NCBI GenBank assembly: GCA_964465155.1 | Contig: CAYXIH010000045.1 | Location: forward strand, 1-18,689 | Origin: Spiro-02 sp964465155 | Lineage (GTDB): Bacteria; Spirochaetota; Spirochaetia; Sphaerochaetales; Sphaerochaetaceae | Direction of reading: 5' to 3' | DNA length: 18,689 bases | Shown: positions 6,664-14,399 of the stretch, in pieces | How positions within the stretch are numbered: the stretch's first letter is position 1 | Layout of the letters: each line of letters opens with the position of its first letter | Notes under the pieces: model-generated | What the model saw: only the letters and a program-made list of their open reading frames with translations | The model's database searches: none | What the model was told of the DNA's origin: nothing | Program-made: the position numbers and the translations under genes

Positions 6664-9330
6664 TTACTTGCCGCTCTTGTTCTTGAGCTGCTTGTGGTGT
6701 TCCTTCTTCAGGTAGTGAGCCTTTGGTTTGATGACTCCGATGGCCTTGGCGATTTCCATCACCAGGATCGGGGTCATTGCCAATGCAAGTCCTACAAGGT
6801 ATACCCAAGCAGGGAGCATGGTCATTCCAAATACCATTGCTACCGGTGGAATGAACGACACCAGGCAGATCATCACGAACGATACGAGGAACGCCAGGTT
6901 GAGGTTCTTGTTGCCAAACGGCCCAATCTTGAACAAGGAGTGGGAACTGCGCATGTTGTAGGCATGGAAAATCTGTAACAGGGACATCGTCCAGAAAGCG
7001 AGTGTCCGACCTCCGGTGACATTGCCGGCAACATGTGCGCCGAACCAGAACGAGAAGAGAGTCAGTATCGTGAACAGGATTCCCTGAAGGCAAATCTTGG
7101 TTCCCATGCCATGGGCAAAGATACTCTCATCCTTCTTCTTTGGTGCATGTCGCATGACATCGGATTCGATTGGCTCCATGCCCAATGCAATGGCTGGCAA
7201 ACTATCGGTGACGAGGTTTATCCACAACAGCTGCATTGAGAGCAATGGGCTTTCCCTCCAGAAGATCATGGCAAAGAATACCAGCAACACTTCGCTGATG
7301 TTCGTGCCCAGCAGGTACGCGACAGCCTTCTTGATGTTCTCATAGATTCCACGGCCCTGCTTGACAGCCTCAACGATCGTGGCGAAGTTGTCGTCAGTCA
7401 GGATCATGTCTGCAGCACCCTTGGCAACGTCTGTGCCTGTGATTCCCATGGCACAACCGATGTCGGCTGCCTTCAGTGCAGGAGCATCGTTCACTCCATC
7501 ACCAGTCATCGCCACGACTTGCCCATGGTGTTGCCAGGACTTGACGATACGAATCTTGTCGGAAGGTGTGACCCTGGCATATACGCTGATATGCTCTACT
7601 TCCCGGTCGAGGGTCGCATCGTCCATCTGTGCCAGTTCTGTTCCCGTGACAGCTTTGTCATCCTTGTTGAGGATTCCCAATTCACGTGCAATTGCACAGG
7701 CAGTGACGATATGGTCTCCCGTGATCATTACCGGTCGGATGCCAGCTTCCTTGCAGGTAGCGACTGCCACTTTGACTTCCTCGCGGGGAGGATCGATCAT
7801 GCCAACGAGACCGCGGAAGGTCAGCCCAGACTCTATCTCGTCCGATAAGAGGTTTGCCGGGACTGATGCAATGGGACGCGTTGCAATTCCAAGTACCCTG
7901 ATGGCATCGGCACTCAAGCCCTCGACCACCAATTGTGCGCTCGCAGGGTCACCGGAGGTACATCTGGGGGCAAGCATATCATATGCACCCTTGACGATTA
8001 CCATTGGCTTGCCATTGACTTCACAGATGACGCTCATCAGTTTCCGGTCGCTGTCGAATGGGATTTCCGCCAACCGTGGGTATTGCTTCTCCAACTCCGT
8101 CTTTGGCATGCCATTGTTCTGGGCTGCCAATACAATTGAAGTCTCGGTGGGGTCTCCGATGTGGGTGACGCTCCCATCTGCATTGACCGTCACCTCGCCA
8201 TTGCTGCAGAGGGTGGCAAGCTTCAGCAGTTCCTTTCCGTCCTTGCTGTTGTCCTTGGTGACATCTTCAACCTGGCCATCCACATACAACTTGACCAACG
8301 TCATGCGGTTCTGGGTCAAGGTTCCCGTTTTGTCCGAGCAGATGACCGAAGCACTTCCCAGTGTCTCCACTGCAGGAAGCCTGCGGATGATGGCATTCTT
8401 TTTCACCATCTTCTGCACGCCAATGGCCAAGACTATCGTTACGATTGCAGGAAGTCCTTCTGGAATGGCGCTGACAGCTAGGGAAACGGACGTCATGAAG
8501 ATTTCCATCAATGGAATACCATCTATCAAGCCAACTACAAAAATGATCGCACAGGCTCCCAGGGCTACGAACCCAAGGATCTTGCCAAGTTTAGCAAGGC
8601 GGATCTGAAGCGGGGTATCTGAGTTCTCCTCGCCCTTGAGCAGCTTGGCAATCTTTCCCATCTCCGTGTTCATGCCTGTTGCTGTTACGACGGCAGTTGC
8701 GGTTCCCTGTGTGATGGAACACCCGCTGAACACCATGTTCTTGCGGTCTCCCAGGGGAATGTCCGCTGGAAGGGTACCCACCGACTTCTCAGAAGGTACC
8801 GATTCGCCAGTGAGTGCACTCTCATCGCTCTTGAGCGAGAAGGCCTTGATCAGGCGGCAATCGGCTGGGACCATGTCGCCAGCTTCCATCTGGACGACAT
8901 CACCTACAACAAGGTCCTCTGCATTGATGACAGCCAGCTTTCCATCGCGCACGACCCGTGCTTTTGGGGCAGACATGTCCTGCAATGCTTCCAACGCCCG
9001 TTCCGCCTTTCCTTCCTGTACGGTCCCCATGATTGCGTTGAGGATGACGATCAGGAGGATCAGGCCGGGTTCAAAGAATTCCGACGGCTCTCCGCTGTTG
9101 ATGGCGAGACCAAGTGATACTGCAGCCGCTGCAAGGAGGATGATGATCATCACATCCTTGAACTGGCTGAAGAACCGGGCCATGACCCCTTTTTTCTTGT
9201 GTGCCTCTAGCTTGTTCAACCCATCTCGTTCTCGTCGAGCTTTCGCTTCCTGATCGGAGAGACCTGTCTTTTCATTGGTTTGCAGGTCATGTACCAAGTC
9301 CGTGAGATCCAGTGAATATGGTTCTTTCAT
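6664..9330 (-). CDS. P-type cation-transporting ATPase, Ca2+ (P2A) type
   Basis: An 888-residue inner-membrane pump that uses ATP to export a divalent cation, most likely Ca2+. Motifs in order: N-terminal cation-ATPase domain, TGES (174-177), PEGL in M4 (290-293), the phosphorylation site CSDKTGTLT (Asp333), nucleotide-binding KGAYD (447-451), TGDGVNDAP (609-617) and NLVTDSLPAIALGMEP in M6 (705-720). Glu291 in M4 with Asn705 and Asp709 in M6 match the calcium site II of SERCA. Asn677 and Glu680 in M5 match part of site I, while the M8 position seems to be glutamine rather than glutamate. Manganese transport is an alternative. Length and order are typical and the gene is intact. GGAAGG precedes the ATG. 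It is monocistronic, convergent with the MFS gene. Confidence 0.93.
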   Translation of the reverse strand: MKEPYSLDLTDLVHDLQTNEKTGLSDQEAKARRERDGLNKLEAHKKKGVMARFFSQFKDVMIIILLAAAAVSLGLAINSGEPSEFFEPGLILLIVILNAIMGTVQEGKAERALEALQDMSAPKARVVRDGKLAVINAEDLVVGDVVQMEAGDMVPADCRLIKAFSLKSDESALTGESVPSEKSVGTLPADIPLGDRKNMVFSGCSITQGTATAVVTATGMNTEMGKIAKLLKGEENSDTPLQIRLAKLGKILGFVALGACAIIFVVGLIDGIPLMEIFMTSVSLAVSAIPEGLPAIVTIVLAIGVQKMVKKNAIIRRLPAVETLGSASVICSDKTGTLTQNRMTLVKLYVDGQVEDVTKDNSKDGKELLKLATLCSNGEVTVNADGSVTHIGDPTETSIVLAAQNNGMPKTELEKQYPRLAEIPFDSDRKLMSVICEVNGKPMVIVKGAYDMLAPRCTSGDPASAQLVVEGLSADAIRVLGIATRPIASVPANLLSDEIESGLTFRGLVGMIDPPREEVKVAVATCKEAGIRPVMITGDHIVTACAIARELGILNKDDKAVTGTELAQMDDATLDREVEHISVYARVTPSDKIRIVKSWQHHGQVVAMTGDGVNDAPALKAADIGCAMGITGTDVAKGAADMILTDDNFATIVEAVKQGRGIYENIKKAVAYLLGTNISEVLLVFFAMIFWRESPLLSMQLLWINLVTDSLPAIALGMEPIESDVMRHAPKKKDESIFAHGMGTKICLQGILFTILTLFSFWFGAHVAGNVTGGRTLAFWTMSLLQIFHAYNMRSSHSLFKIGPFGNKNLNLAFLVSFVMICLVSFIPPVAMVFGMTMLPAWVYLVGLALAMTPILVMEIAKAIGVIKPKAHYLKKEHHKQLKNKSGK

Positions 9331-9367
9331 GAGTGGTTCCTTCCCTACGTAGCAGTTTGTCGCCGCA

Positions 9368-9396
9368 AATATACAGCTAACCTATACGTTCGTCCA
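9368..9396 (-). promoter_or_regulatory. Candidate promoter of the P-type ATPase gene
   Basis: On the minus strand TGGACG (9396-9391) and TATATT (9373-9368) are 17 bp apart. Transcription would start near 9361 and give a leader of about 30 nt to the ATG at 9330. Confidence 0.45.
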
Positions 9397-9477
9397 CTGC
9401 TGTCCACGTATGTGCTGAATTGTCACGGATAGACTAGTTTACTCAATTTGATGGTAGAATTTGCTTTTCTTTGCTCA

Positions 9478-9506
9478 TTGTCTGTAGCAAATCCCCTCAT
9501 TGTGAT
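9478..9506 (+). promoter_or_regulatory. Weak candidate promoter of typA
   Basis: TTGTCT (9478-9483) and TGTGAT (9501-9506) have a 17-bp spacer, with two mismatches in each hexamer. It is the best arrangement that I can find in the 213-bp divergent region before typA. Confidence 0.25.
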
Positions 9507-9543
9507 ACAGTGGCTTTTGGAACAAAGGAATAGAAAGAAATAT

Positions 9544-11382
9544 ATGAAGACAAAAAATGAACATATCAGGAACATCGCTATTATCGCCCACGTCGACCAC
9601 GGCAAGACAACCCTTGTCGACGGCATGTTCAAGCAGAGCGGACTGTTCCGCAAGGACATGGGAGATCGTGTCATGGACAGTGGTGCGATCGAACGGGAGC
9701 GTGGCATTACCATCAATGCAAAGAACTGCGCCATAGACTGGAAAGGGGTCAAGATCAATATCATCGATACCCCGGGACACGCCGATTTTGGTGGTGAGGT
9801 TGAGCGCGGGCTTTCGATGGTCGACGGTGTAGTCCTGTTGGTGGATGCGGCCGAAGGCCCGCTTCCCCAGACTCGCTTTGTCCTGGAGAAGGCTTTGGTC
9901 CGCAATCTGGCACCGATCATCATCATCAACAAAGTTGACCGTCAGGATGCACGCAGCGAGCAAGTACTGGAAGAAGTATTCGATCTGCTGCTGGAGCTCA
10001 ATCCTGATGAGAAGATGCTCGAGGTTCCCGTATTCTATGCAATTGGTAGGGATGGCAAATGTGGCATCGCACCAGATGCACTTGATGACAACCTTCATTC
10101 CCTCCTGGATAAGATCGTGGAGTATATCCCTGCCCCTGAATATGATGACGAGGAACCGTTTCAGATGCTCGTCAGTGACCTCTCCTATAGTGACTTCCTT
10201 GGGCGCCTTGCCGTTGGAAAGGTCATCAACGGACAGGCTACAACCAATGACTCCCTGGTTTGCATCGAAGACGGGGGGACGCAGCGTGCCCTTCGTGTCA
10301 CCAGGTTGCAGGCATATGACGGTCCGACCTTCCATGATGTCCCATCGATCGACAGCGGCGATATTGTAGTCCTTGCAGGCATAGAAGATGTATCGATCGG
10401 AGATACGATCTGCACCAAGGAGTATCCCAAGGCATTGCCCCGCCTCACCGTAGATGAACCGACGGTTTCGATGCTGTTCTCCAAGAATATTTCCCCGTTG
10501 GCAGGCAAGGAAGGCAAGCATGTCACCTCTGCAAAGATCTGGGACCGTTTGCAGAAGGAGGCTTTGCGTAATGTCTCCATCCGCGTGGAACGCAACCCTG
10601 ACGATACCTTTACGGTAAAGGGGAGGGGAGAGTTCCAGATGGCAATAATCGTCGAGCAGATGCGCCGCGAAGGGTTCGAGCTGTGTGTCGGACGCCCGAG
10701 GATCATCTTCCACATGGATGAACAGGGCCACAAGATGGAACCGATCGAATACCTGATGATTGACTGTCCCGAGGAATTCAGTGGCACCGTGATGGACAAG
10801 ATCTCCCGCCGCAAGGGGCAGATGAGCGACATCACCTATATTGCCGGCAACCGTGTGAAGATGAAGTTTGAGATTCCTGCACGTGGCTTGATCGGATACC
10901 GGGACGAGTTCCTGACCGATACCCGTGGGTTTGGAATCATGAATACCTATCTCAAGGGGTATGAAGCCTATCGTGGTGATTTCCCCGACCGTTTCTCTGG
11001 TTCCCTGATCAGCGACCGCGCGGGAGAGGCAGTGGCATATGCACTGTGGCAGCTTGAGGACCGCGGGCGTTTGTTCCTGGTGCCTGGAGACCCTGTATAT
11101 GAGGGACAGATCGTTGGTGAACGCAACCGTGACATCGACTTGCTGTTGAATCCTACCAGGACCAAGAAGCTGACCAACCTCCGTGCTTCAGGAAAGGACG
11201 AGGCGGTAACGCTTACCCCAATTTCCCCGATGTCTTTGGAGCAGTCGATTCAGTTCATCAAGGATGACGAACTTGTTGAGGTAACTCCGAATTCAGTGAG
11301 AATGTGCAAGAAGATTCTCGACGGCCAGCAGAGAAAGATTTTCGAGAGCCGTGGAGAGATCCCACAGTACTTGTTGAAATAA
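9544..11382 (+). CDS. typA: Translational GTPase TypA/BipA
   Basis: A 612-residue ribosome-associated GTPase related to EF-G and LepA, known to help 50S subunit assembly and growth under stress or cold. GTP-binding motifs are clear: AHVDHGKTT (15-23), RGITI (53-57), DTPGH (75-79) and NKVD (129-132). TypA-specific stretches follow, including KGRGEFQMAIIVEQMRREG, GLIGYRDEFLTDTRG and a C-terminal region ending near NSVRMCKKIL. E. coli BipA is about 607 residues, so length is normal. The start chosen is ATG at 9544, just before the G domain; AAAGGAA and GAAAG lie upstream. An in-frame ATG at 9448 would add 32 residues lacking homology to the family's usual start. No terminator was seen before the antiporter gene 106 bp downstream. 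Confidence 0.95.
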   Translation: MKTKNEHIRNIAIIAHVDHGKTTLVDGMFKQSGLFRKDMGDRVMDSGAIERERGITINAKNCAIDWKGVKINIIDTPGHADFGGEVERGLSMVDGVVLLVDAAEGPLPQTRFVLEKALVRNLAPIIIINKVDRQDARSEQVLEEVFDLLLELNPDEKMLEVPVFYAIGRDGKCGIAPDALDDNLHSLLDKIVEYIPAPEYDDEEPFQMLVSDLSYSDFLGRLAVGKVINGQATTNDSLVCIEDGGTQRALRVTRLQAYDGPTFHDVPSIDSGDIVVLAGIEDVSIGDTICTKEYPKALPRLTVDEPTVSMLFSKNISPLAGKEGKHVTSAKIWDRLQKEALRNVSIRVERNPDDTFTVKGRGEFQMAIIVEQMRREGFELCVGRPRIIFHMDEQGHKMEPIEYLMIDCPEEFSGTVMDKISRRKGQMSDITYIAGNRVKMKFEIPARGLIGYRDEFLTDTRGFGIMNTYLKGYEAYRGDFPDRFSGSLISDRAGEAVAYALWQLEDRGRLFLVPGDPVYEGQIVGERNRDIDLLLNPTRTKKLTNLRASGKDEAVTLTPISPMSLEQSIQFIKDDELVEVTPNSVRMCKKILDGQQRKIFESRGEIPQYLLK

Positions 11383-11488
11383 TAGAAATGCATTTTACCC
11401 AAATGGTCAGGCTGATTGTATCTTAGGTACATGAACTTGACTTGGGTTATTTTTCAGGTCCTGAGCATGGTGGTGGGGGTGACGACGG

Positions 11489-12973
11489 ATGTTCAATAAG
11501 ATTCGACAAGAACTCAAAGTGTTTCGGCCGGTGAGGTTCCTCATCATCCTTGCTGTTGTCACGGCTTGCTCGTTCCTCCTTGCATATTTGATGCCCCAGC
11601 AAGAAGAAAGTGGCTATGGACTCGTGTCTCTCGTCCCAGCCCTCTTTCTCGTGTTGTATATTTGCATCACAAAACGTATTTTGGAAGCACTGATCCTTGG
11701 TTCGCTGATGTGCTTCATCCTGTCTGACAAATTGATGTTCTTCAACGAGTTCAGTACTGGTCTGCTCGGTGTCATGATGGATGAGGACATTGCCTGGCTG
11801 TTGATAGTCTGTGGCCTCATGGGCAGCATCATCTTGCTGATTGAGAAAGCTGGCGGTTCCTTTGCCTTCGGTCAATTTGTCGCGAAGCGTGCAAAAAGCC
11901 GCCGCAGTACCCTGTTGTGGACATGGCTGCTTGGAGTGATCGTGTTCATTGATGACTATCTCAACAGCTTGACCGTGGGTGCGTGCATGGCTCCGGTAAC
12001 TGACAGGTACAAGGTGAGCCGAGAATACCTTGCCTATGTGGTGGACAGCACGGCAGCTCCAATTTGCGTATTGATTCCAATCTCTACATGGGCGGTTTTT
12101 GCTTCGCGGATCATTGCGATGAATGGGTTGACCACACAAGACGGCGCCCTGTTGTATTTCATACAGACGATCCCATTCAACTTCTATGCTTGGCTTGCTG
12201 CCATCTTGGTAATCTTGGTGATCATGGGGTGGTTCCCACTCATAGGGCCGATGAAGAAAGCGGAACAACGAGTCAAAGACGGAGGTCCGCTTGCTCCTCC
12301 TGATTCCGAGAAGATAGACATCCACTCCCGTGGAGAGATTACAGTTCCGCAGAATCCGAAGATGATCAACTTTGCACTTCCCATGCTGGTCCTGATTTTC
12401 TCCACTGTATTGTTTGATGTAGATATGCAGAAGGGTGTCCTTGCAACCTTGGCTTTTATGTTCGTCTTCTATATCGCACAGGGGATCATGACACCGACGG
12501 AGTTCGCCGACTATTGCATTGATGGGTTGAAGAACATGATACTCCCATTGTTGCTGATGATCCTTGCCTTCCTGTTCTCGTATGCCGCTGACAGGATCCA
12601 CTTTACCCAACAGGTCATTGACCTTGTAGTTCCCTACATGACCCCGCAACTGATGCCGGTCCTGATCTTCATCATCCTTGGAGCAACGGAGTTTATTACC
12701 GGAACCAACTGGGGGCTATATATCATCGCATTCCCGATAGTCATACCCTTGTCGCAAGCAATTGGTGGGAATACGTTGTTGGCTGTCTCTGCCGTTTTGT
12801 CAGCTGGAGTGTTCGGAAGCCATATCTGTTTCTATTCAGATGCTACGATCCTCTCATCCTCCGCATGCGGATGCAACAACTTCGACCATGCAATGTCCCA
12901 GATGCCCTATGGGCTGATTGCTGCCGCAGGGGCGGCTATTTGCTTCCTGATCAGTGGTTTTTTGATAGGATGA
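11489..12973 (+). CDS. Na+/H+ antiporter, NhaC family
   Basis: A 494-residue integral membrane protein of the NhaC family, expected to exchange Na+ for H+ or another small cation or metabolite across the inner membrane. About eleven or twelve hydrophobic segments are visible. The family core is FIDDYLNSLTVG, then MAPVTDRYKVSREYLAYV and DSTAAPICVLIPISTWA, followed by a second half with ATEFITGTNWGLYIIAFPIV and HICFYSDATILSS. A polar loop at about residues 252-285 splits the halves. The ATG lies seven bases after GGGGGTGA. No clear promoter exists in the 106-bp gap after typA, so read-through is possible. Substrate assignment within this family is often uncertain, as some members are malate/lactate or amino-acid antiporters. 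Confidence 0.87.
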   Translation: MFNKIRQELKVFRPVRFLIILAVVTACSFLLAYLMPQQEESGYGLVSLVPALFLVLYICITKRILEALILGSLMCFILSDKLMFFNEFSTGLLGVMMDEDIAWLLIVCGLMGSIILLIEKAGGSFAFGQFVAKRAKSRRSTLLWTWLLGVIVFIDDYLNSLTVGACMAPVTDRYKVSREYLAYVVDSTAAPICVLIPISTWAVFASRIIAMNGLTTQDGALLYFIQTIPFNFYAWLAAILVILVIMGWFPLIGPMKKAEQRVKDGGPLAPPDSEKIDIHSRGEITVPQNPKMINFALPMLVLIFSTVLFDVDMQKGVLATLAFMFVFYIAQGIMTPTEFADYCIDGLKNMILPLLLMILAFLFSYAADRIHFTQQVIDLVVPYMTPQLMPVLIFIILGATEFITGTNWGLYIIAFPIVIPLSQAIGGNTLLAVSAVLSAGVFGSHICFYSDATILSSSACGCNNFDHAMSQMPYGLIAAAGAAICFLISGFLIG

Positions 12974-12984
12974 TATTTATCATC
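12969..12984. repeat. Perfect 7-bp inverted repeat over the antiporter stop codon and downstream promoter
   Basis: GATGATA-TT-TATCATC is a perfect dyad. It includes the stop codon of the antiporter gene (12971-12973) and overlaps the possible -35 element of the next gene. There is no T-tail, so it does not look like a terminator. It may be a regulator's binding site. Confidence 0.45.
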
Positions 12985-13004
12985 TCTTGTAAGTAGAGTA
13001 GAAT
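12977..13004 (+). promoter_or_regulatory. Candidate promoter of the small exported protein gene
   Basis: TTATCA (12977-12982) and TAGAAT (12999-13004) are spaced by 16 bp. They give a start near 13011 and a leader of about 19 nt. The -35 element lies within the inverted repeat at 12969-12984. Confidence 0.4.
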
Positions 13005-13029
13005 ACTACGAGAAAACAAGGGAGATGAC

Positions 13030-13557
13030 ATGAAACACAAACTACTGGTTGCTCTGCTGGCACTGATGCTCTGTGCCACGGCGGTGTCTGCCGCATCCAA
13101 CGACATGACTTTCAAAGTGGGACTGTACCCACGTCTTACAGGAATGGGATTTGATTTTTCTTCTGTCACTGGTCGTAATACATCCCACTTCTCTGCAGGC
13201 TTGGGAGTTGACTTCGCTGCTTGCTTCAAGAACGGGTTGGGGCCGTATGTTCTCTTCAACGGACAATTTACTGAATCAGACTATGGGCTTGTCGTCGGGA
13301 TTGCCTACAATCTCAAGATGAACAACAATATTGATCTGTTTGTTACTGCAGGACCTGCTGTAAAAATACAAGGGAAAACGACTGAAGTGGGATTGAGCAC
13401 CATGTGCAGTTTTGATTTCAAAATGAGCGACATGCTGTATGCACGGCTGGGGGTAGGGCTGAACATGTATTTTGCTTCGTTCTATCAGAATACTTCAACG
13501 ACATATTTCAAGCTGAATATTCCATTGCCATCATTTGCGTTGGGTTGGAGATTCTAA
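13030..13557 (+). CDS. Small exported beta-barrel-like outer membrane protein, unknown function
   Basis: A 175-residue exported protein that I cannot place in a named family. Residues 1-21 form a signal peptide ending Val-Ser-Ala, followed by ASNDMTFKVG. The mature part alternates polar and hydrophobic residues with many glycines and aromatics, such as FKVGLYPRLTGMGFDFSS and LYARLGVGLNMYFASF. It ends in Trp-Arg-Phe; a C-terminal aromatic residue is typical of outer-membrane barrels recognised by the BAM machinery. The size fits an eight-stranded barrel. AAGGGAG five bases upstream sets the start. It has its own promoter candidate and ends at a strong hairpin, so it is probably monocistronic. 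Confidence 0.72.
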   Translation: MKHKLLVALLALMLCATAVSAASNDMTFKVGLYPRLTGMGFDFSSVTGRNTSHFSAGLGVDFAACFKNGLGPYVLFNGQFTESDYGLVVGIAYNLKMNNNIDLFVTAGPAVKIQGKTTEVGLSTMCSFDFKMSDMLYARLGVGLNMYFASFYQNTSTTYFKLNIPLPSFALGWRF

Positions 13558-13582
13558 GACTTGGGTGTATCCCTTTGATGAC

Positions 13583-13612
13583 AGAAAATGCCTCCGGTTG
13601 GAGGCATTTTCT
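13583..13612. terminator. Bidirectional Rho-independent terminator
   Basis: A perfect 13-bp stem, AGAAAATGCCTCC (13583-13595) and GGAGGCATTTTCT (13600-13612), has a GGTT loop. The A/T flanks of the stem supply a U-tract in both directions. It lies between the convergent barrel-like gene (stop 13557) and xth (stop 13630) and can serve both. Confidence 0.92.
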
Positions 13613-13629
13613 CTATCTAGGCAATACAT

Positions 13630-14382
13630 TCAGATGTTAATCTGTATGACACACGGTGCATGGTCACTTCCCATGACCGATTCTTCGATGACGCTTGAAG
13701 CAACCTTGGGAAGTACATCATTGGATACCAGCCAATAGTCAAGCCTCCATCCGACGTTGTTCTCCCTCGCATTGTACATATAGGTCCACCATGTGTACTC
13801 TACTGCATCGGGATGCAAGCTTCTGAAAGTATCTGAGAATCCAGAGGCAAGCAGTTTGGAGAAGTCATCACGCTCTTGGGTAGTATAGCCTTCTTTCCCC
13901 TCGTTCTGCTGGGGATTCTTCAGGTCGATGGGCATGTGGGCTACGTTGAAGTCACCACTGATGAGCACAGGTTTCTTTGTAGCCAAGGCATCTACATACT
14001 GTCTAAATGCAGTATCCCATCCCATGCGGAAATCAAGGCGGACCAGGCCACGCTGCGAGTTCGGTGCATATGCCGTCACTACATAGGCTGCTGCTAGCTC
14101 GACTGTCAGGACACGACCTTCTTGGTCAAATTCTGCAACTCCGATTCCCTGGGTTGTTTTCACCGGTTGTTCCTTGGTGAAGATCGCAGTTCCCGAATAC
14201 CCTTTCTTTTCTGCATAGTTCCATGCCTGATGGTATCCAGGAAGCTGCAAGTCGAGTTGTCCTTCCTGCAGCTTGGTTTCCTGTACACAGAATACATCAG
14301 CATCCTGATTCTGGAAGAAATCCATGAACCCTTTGTCCATGCACCCCCGAAGTCCATTCACATTCCAGCTGACCAGTTTCAT
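13630..14382 (-). CDS. xth: Exodeoxyribonuclease III / AP endonuclease (ExoA type)
   Basis: A 250-residue cytoplasmic base-excision-repair enzyme that cuts DNA 5' to abasic sites and has 3' exonuclease activity. Motifs of the exonuclease III fold appear in order: SWNVNGLR (Asn7), QETKL (Glu35), TAYAPN (Tyr105), GDFNVAH (Asp144, Asn146), WRLDYWLVS (Asp215) and the final SDHAPC (Asp240, His241), which completes the catalytic set. The opening and length resemble B. subtilis ExoA more than E. coli Xth. ATG at 14382 has AGGAGG six bases upstream. A longer in-frame reading to 14574 overlaps asnA and is rejected. Only 17 bp separate it from the end of asnA on the same strand, so it is most likely the second gene of an asnA-xth transcript. 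Confidence 0.93.
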   Translation of the reverse strand: MKLVSWNVNGLRGCMDKGFMDFFQNQDADVFCVQETKLQEGQLDLQLPGYHQAWNYAEKKGYSGTAIFTKEQPVKTTQGIGVAEFDQEGRVLTVELAAAYVVTAYAPNSQRGLVRLDFRMGWDTAFRQYVDALATKKPVLISGDFNVAHMPIDLKNPQQNEGKEGYTTQERDDFSKLLASGFSDTFRSLHPDAVEYTWWTYMYNARENNVGWRLDYWLVSNDVLPKVASSVIEESVMGSDHAPCVIQINI

Positions 14383-14399
14383 GGTCTTCCTCCTGATAG

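Noticed and set aside
7361..8608. A 415-codon plus-strand frame opposite the P-type ATPase gene
   Set aside because: It is long only because of the codon bias of the opposite strand. It is Ser/Thr/Pro-rich, lacks domains, and lies antisense to an intact conserved gene.
9475..10731. A 418-codon minus-strand frame opposite typA
   Set aside because: It is antisense to a highly conserved GTPase gene and has no family motifs or ribosome site.
11447..12649. A 400-codon minus-strand frame opposite the NhaC-type gene
   Set aside because: It is His/Gln/Asp-rich shadow reading of a membrane protein gene, with no recognisable domain.
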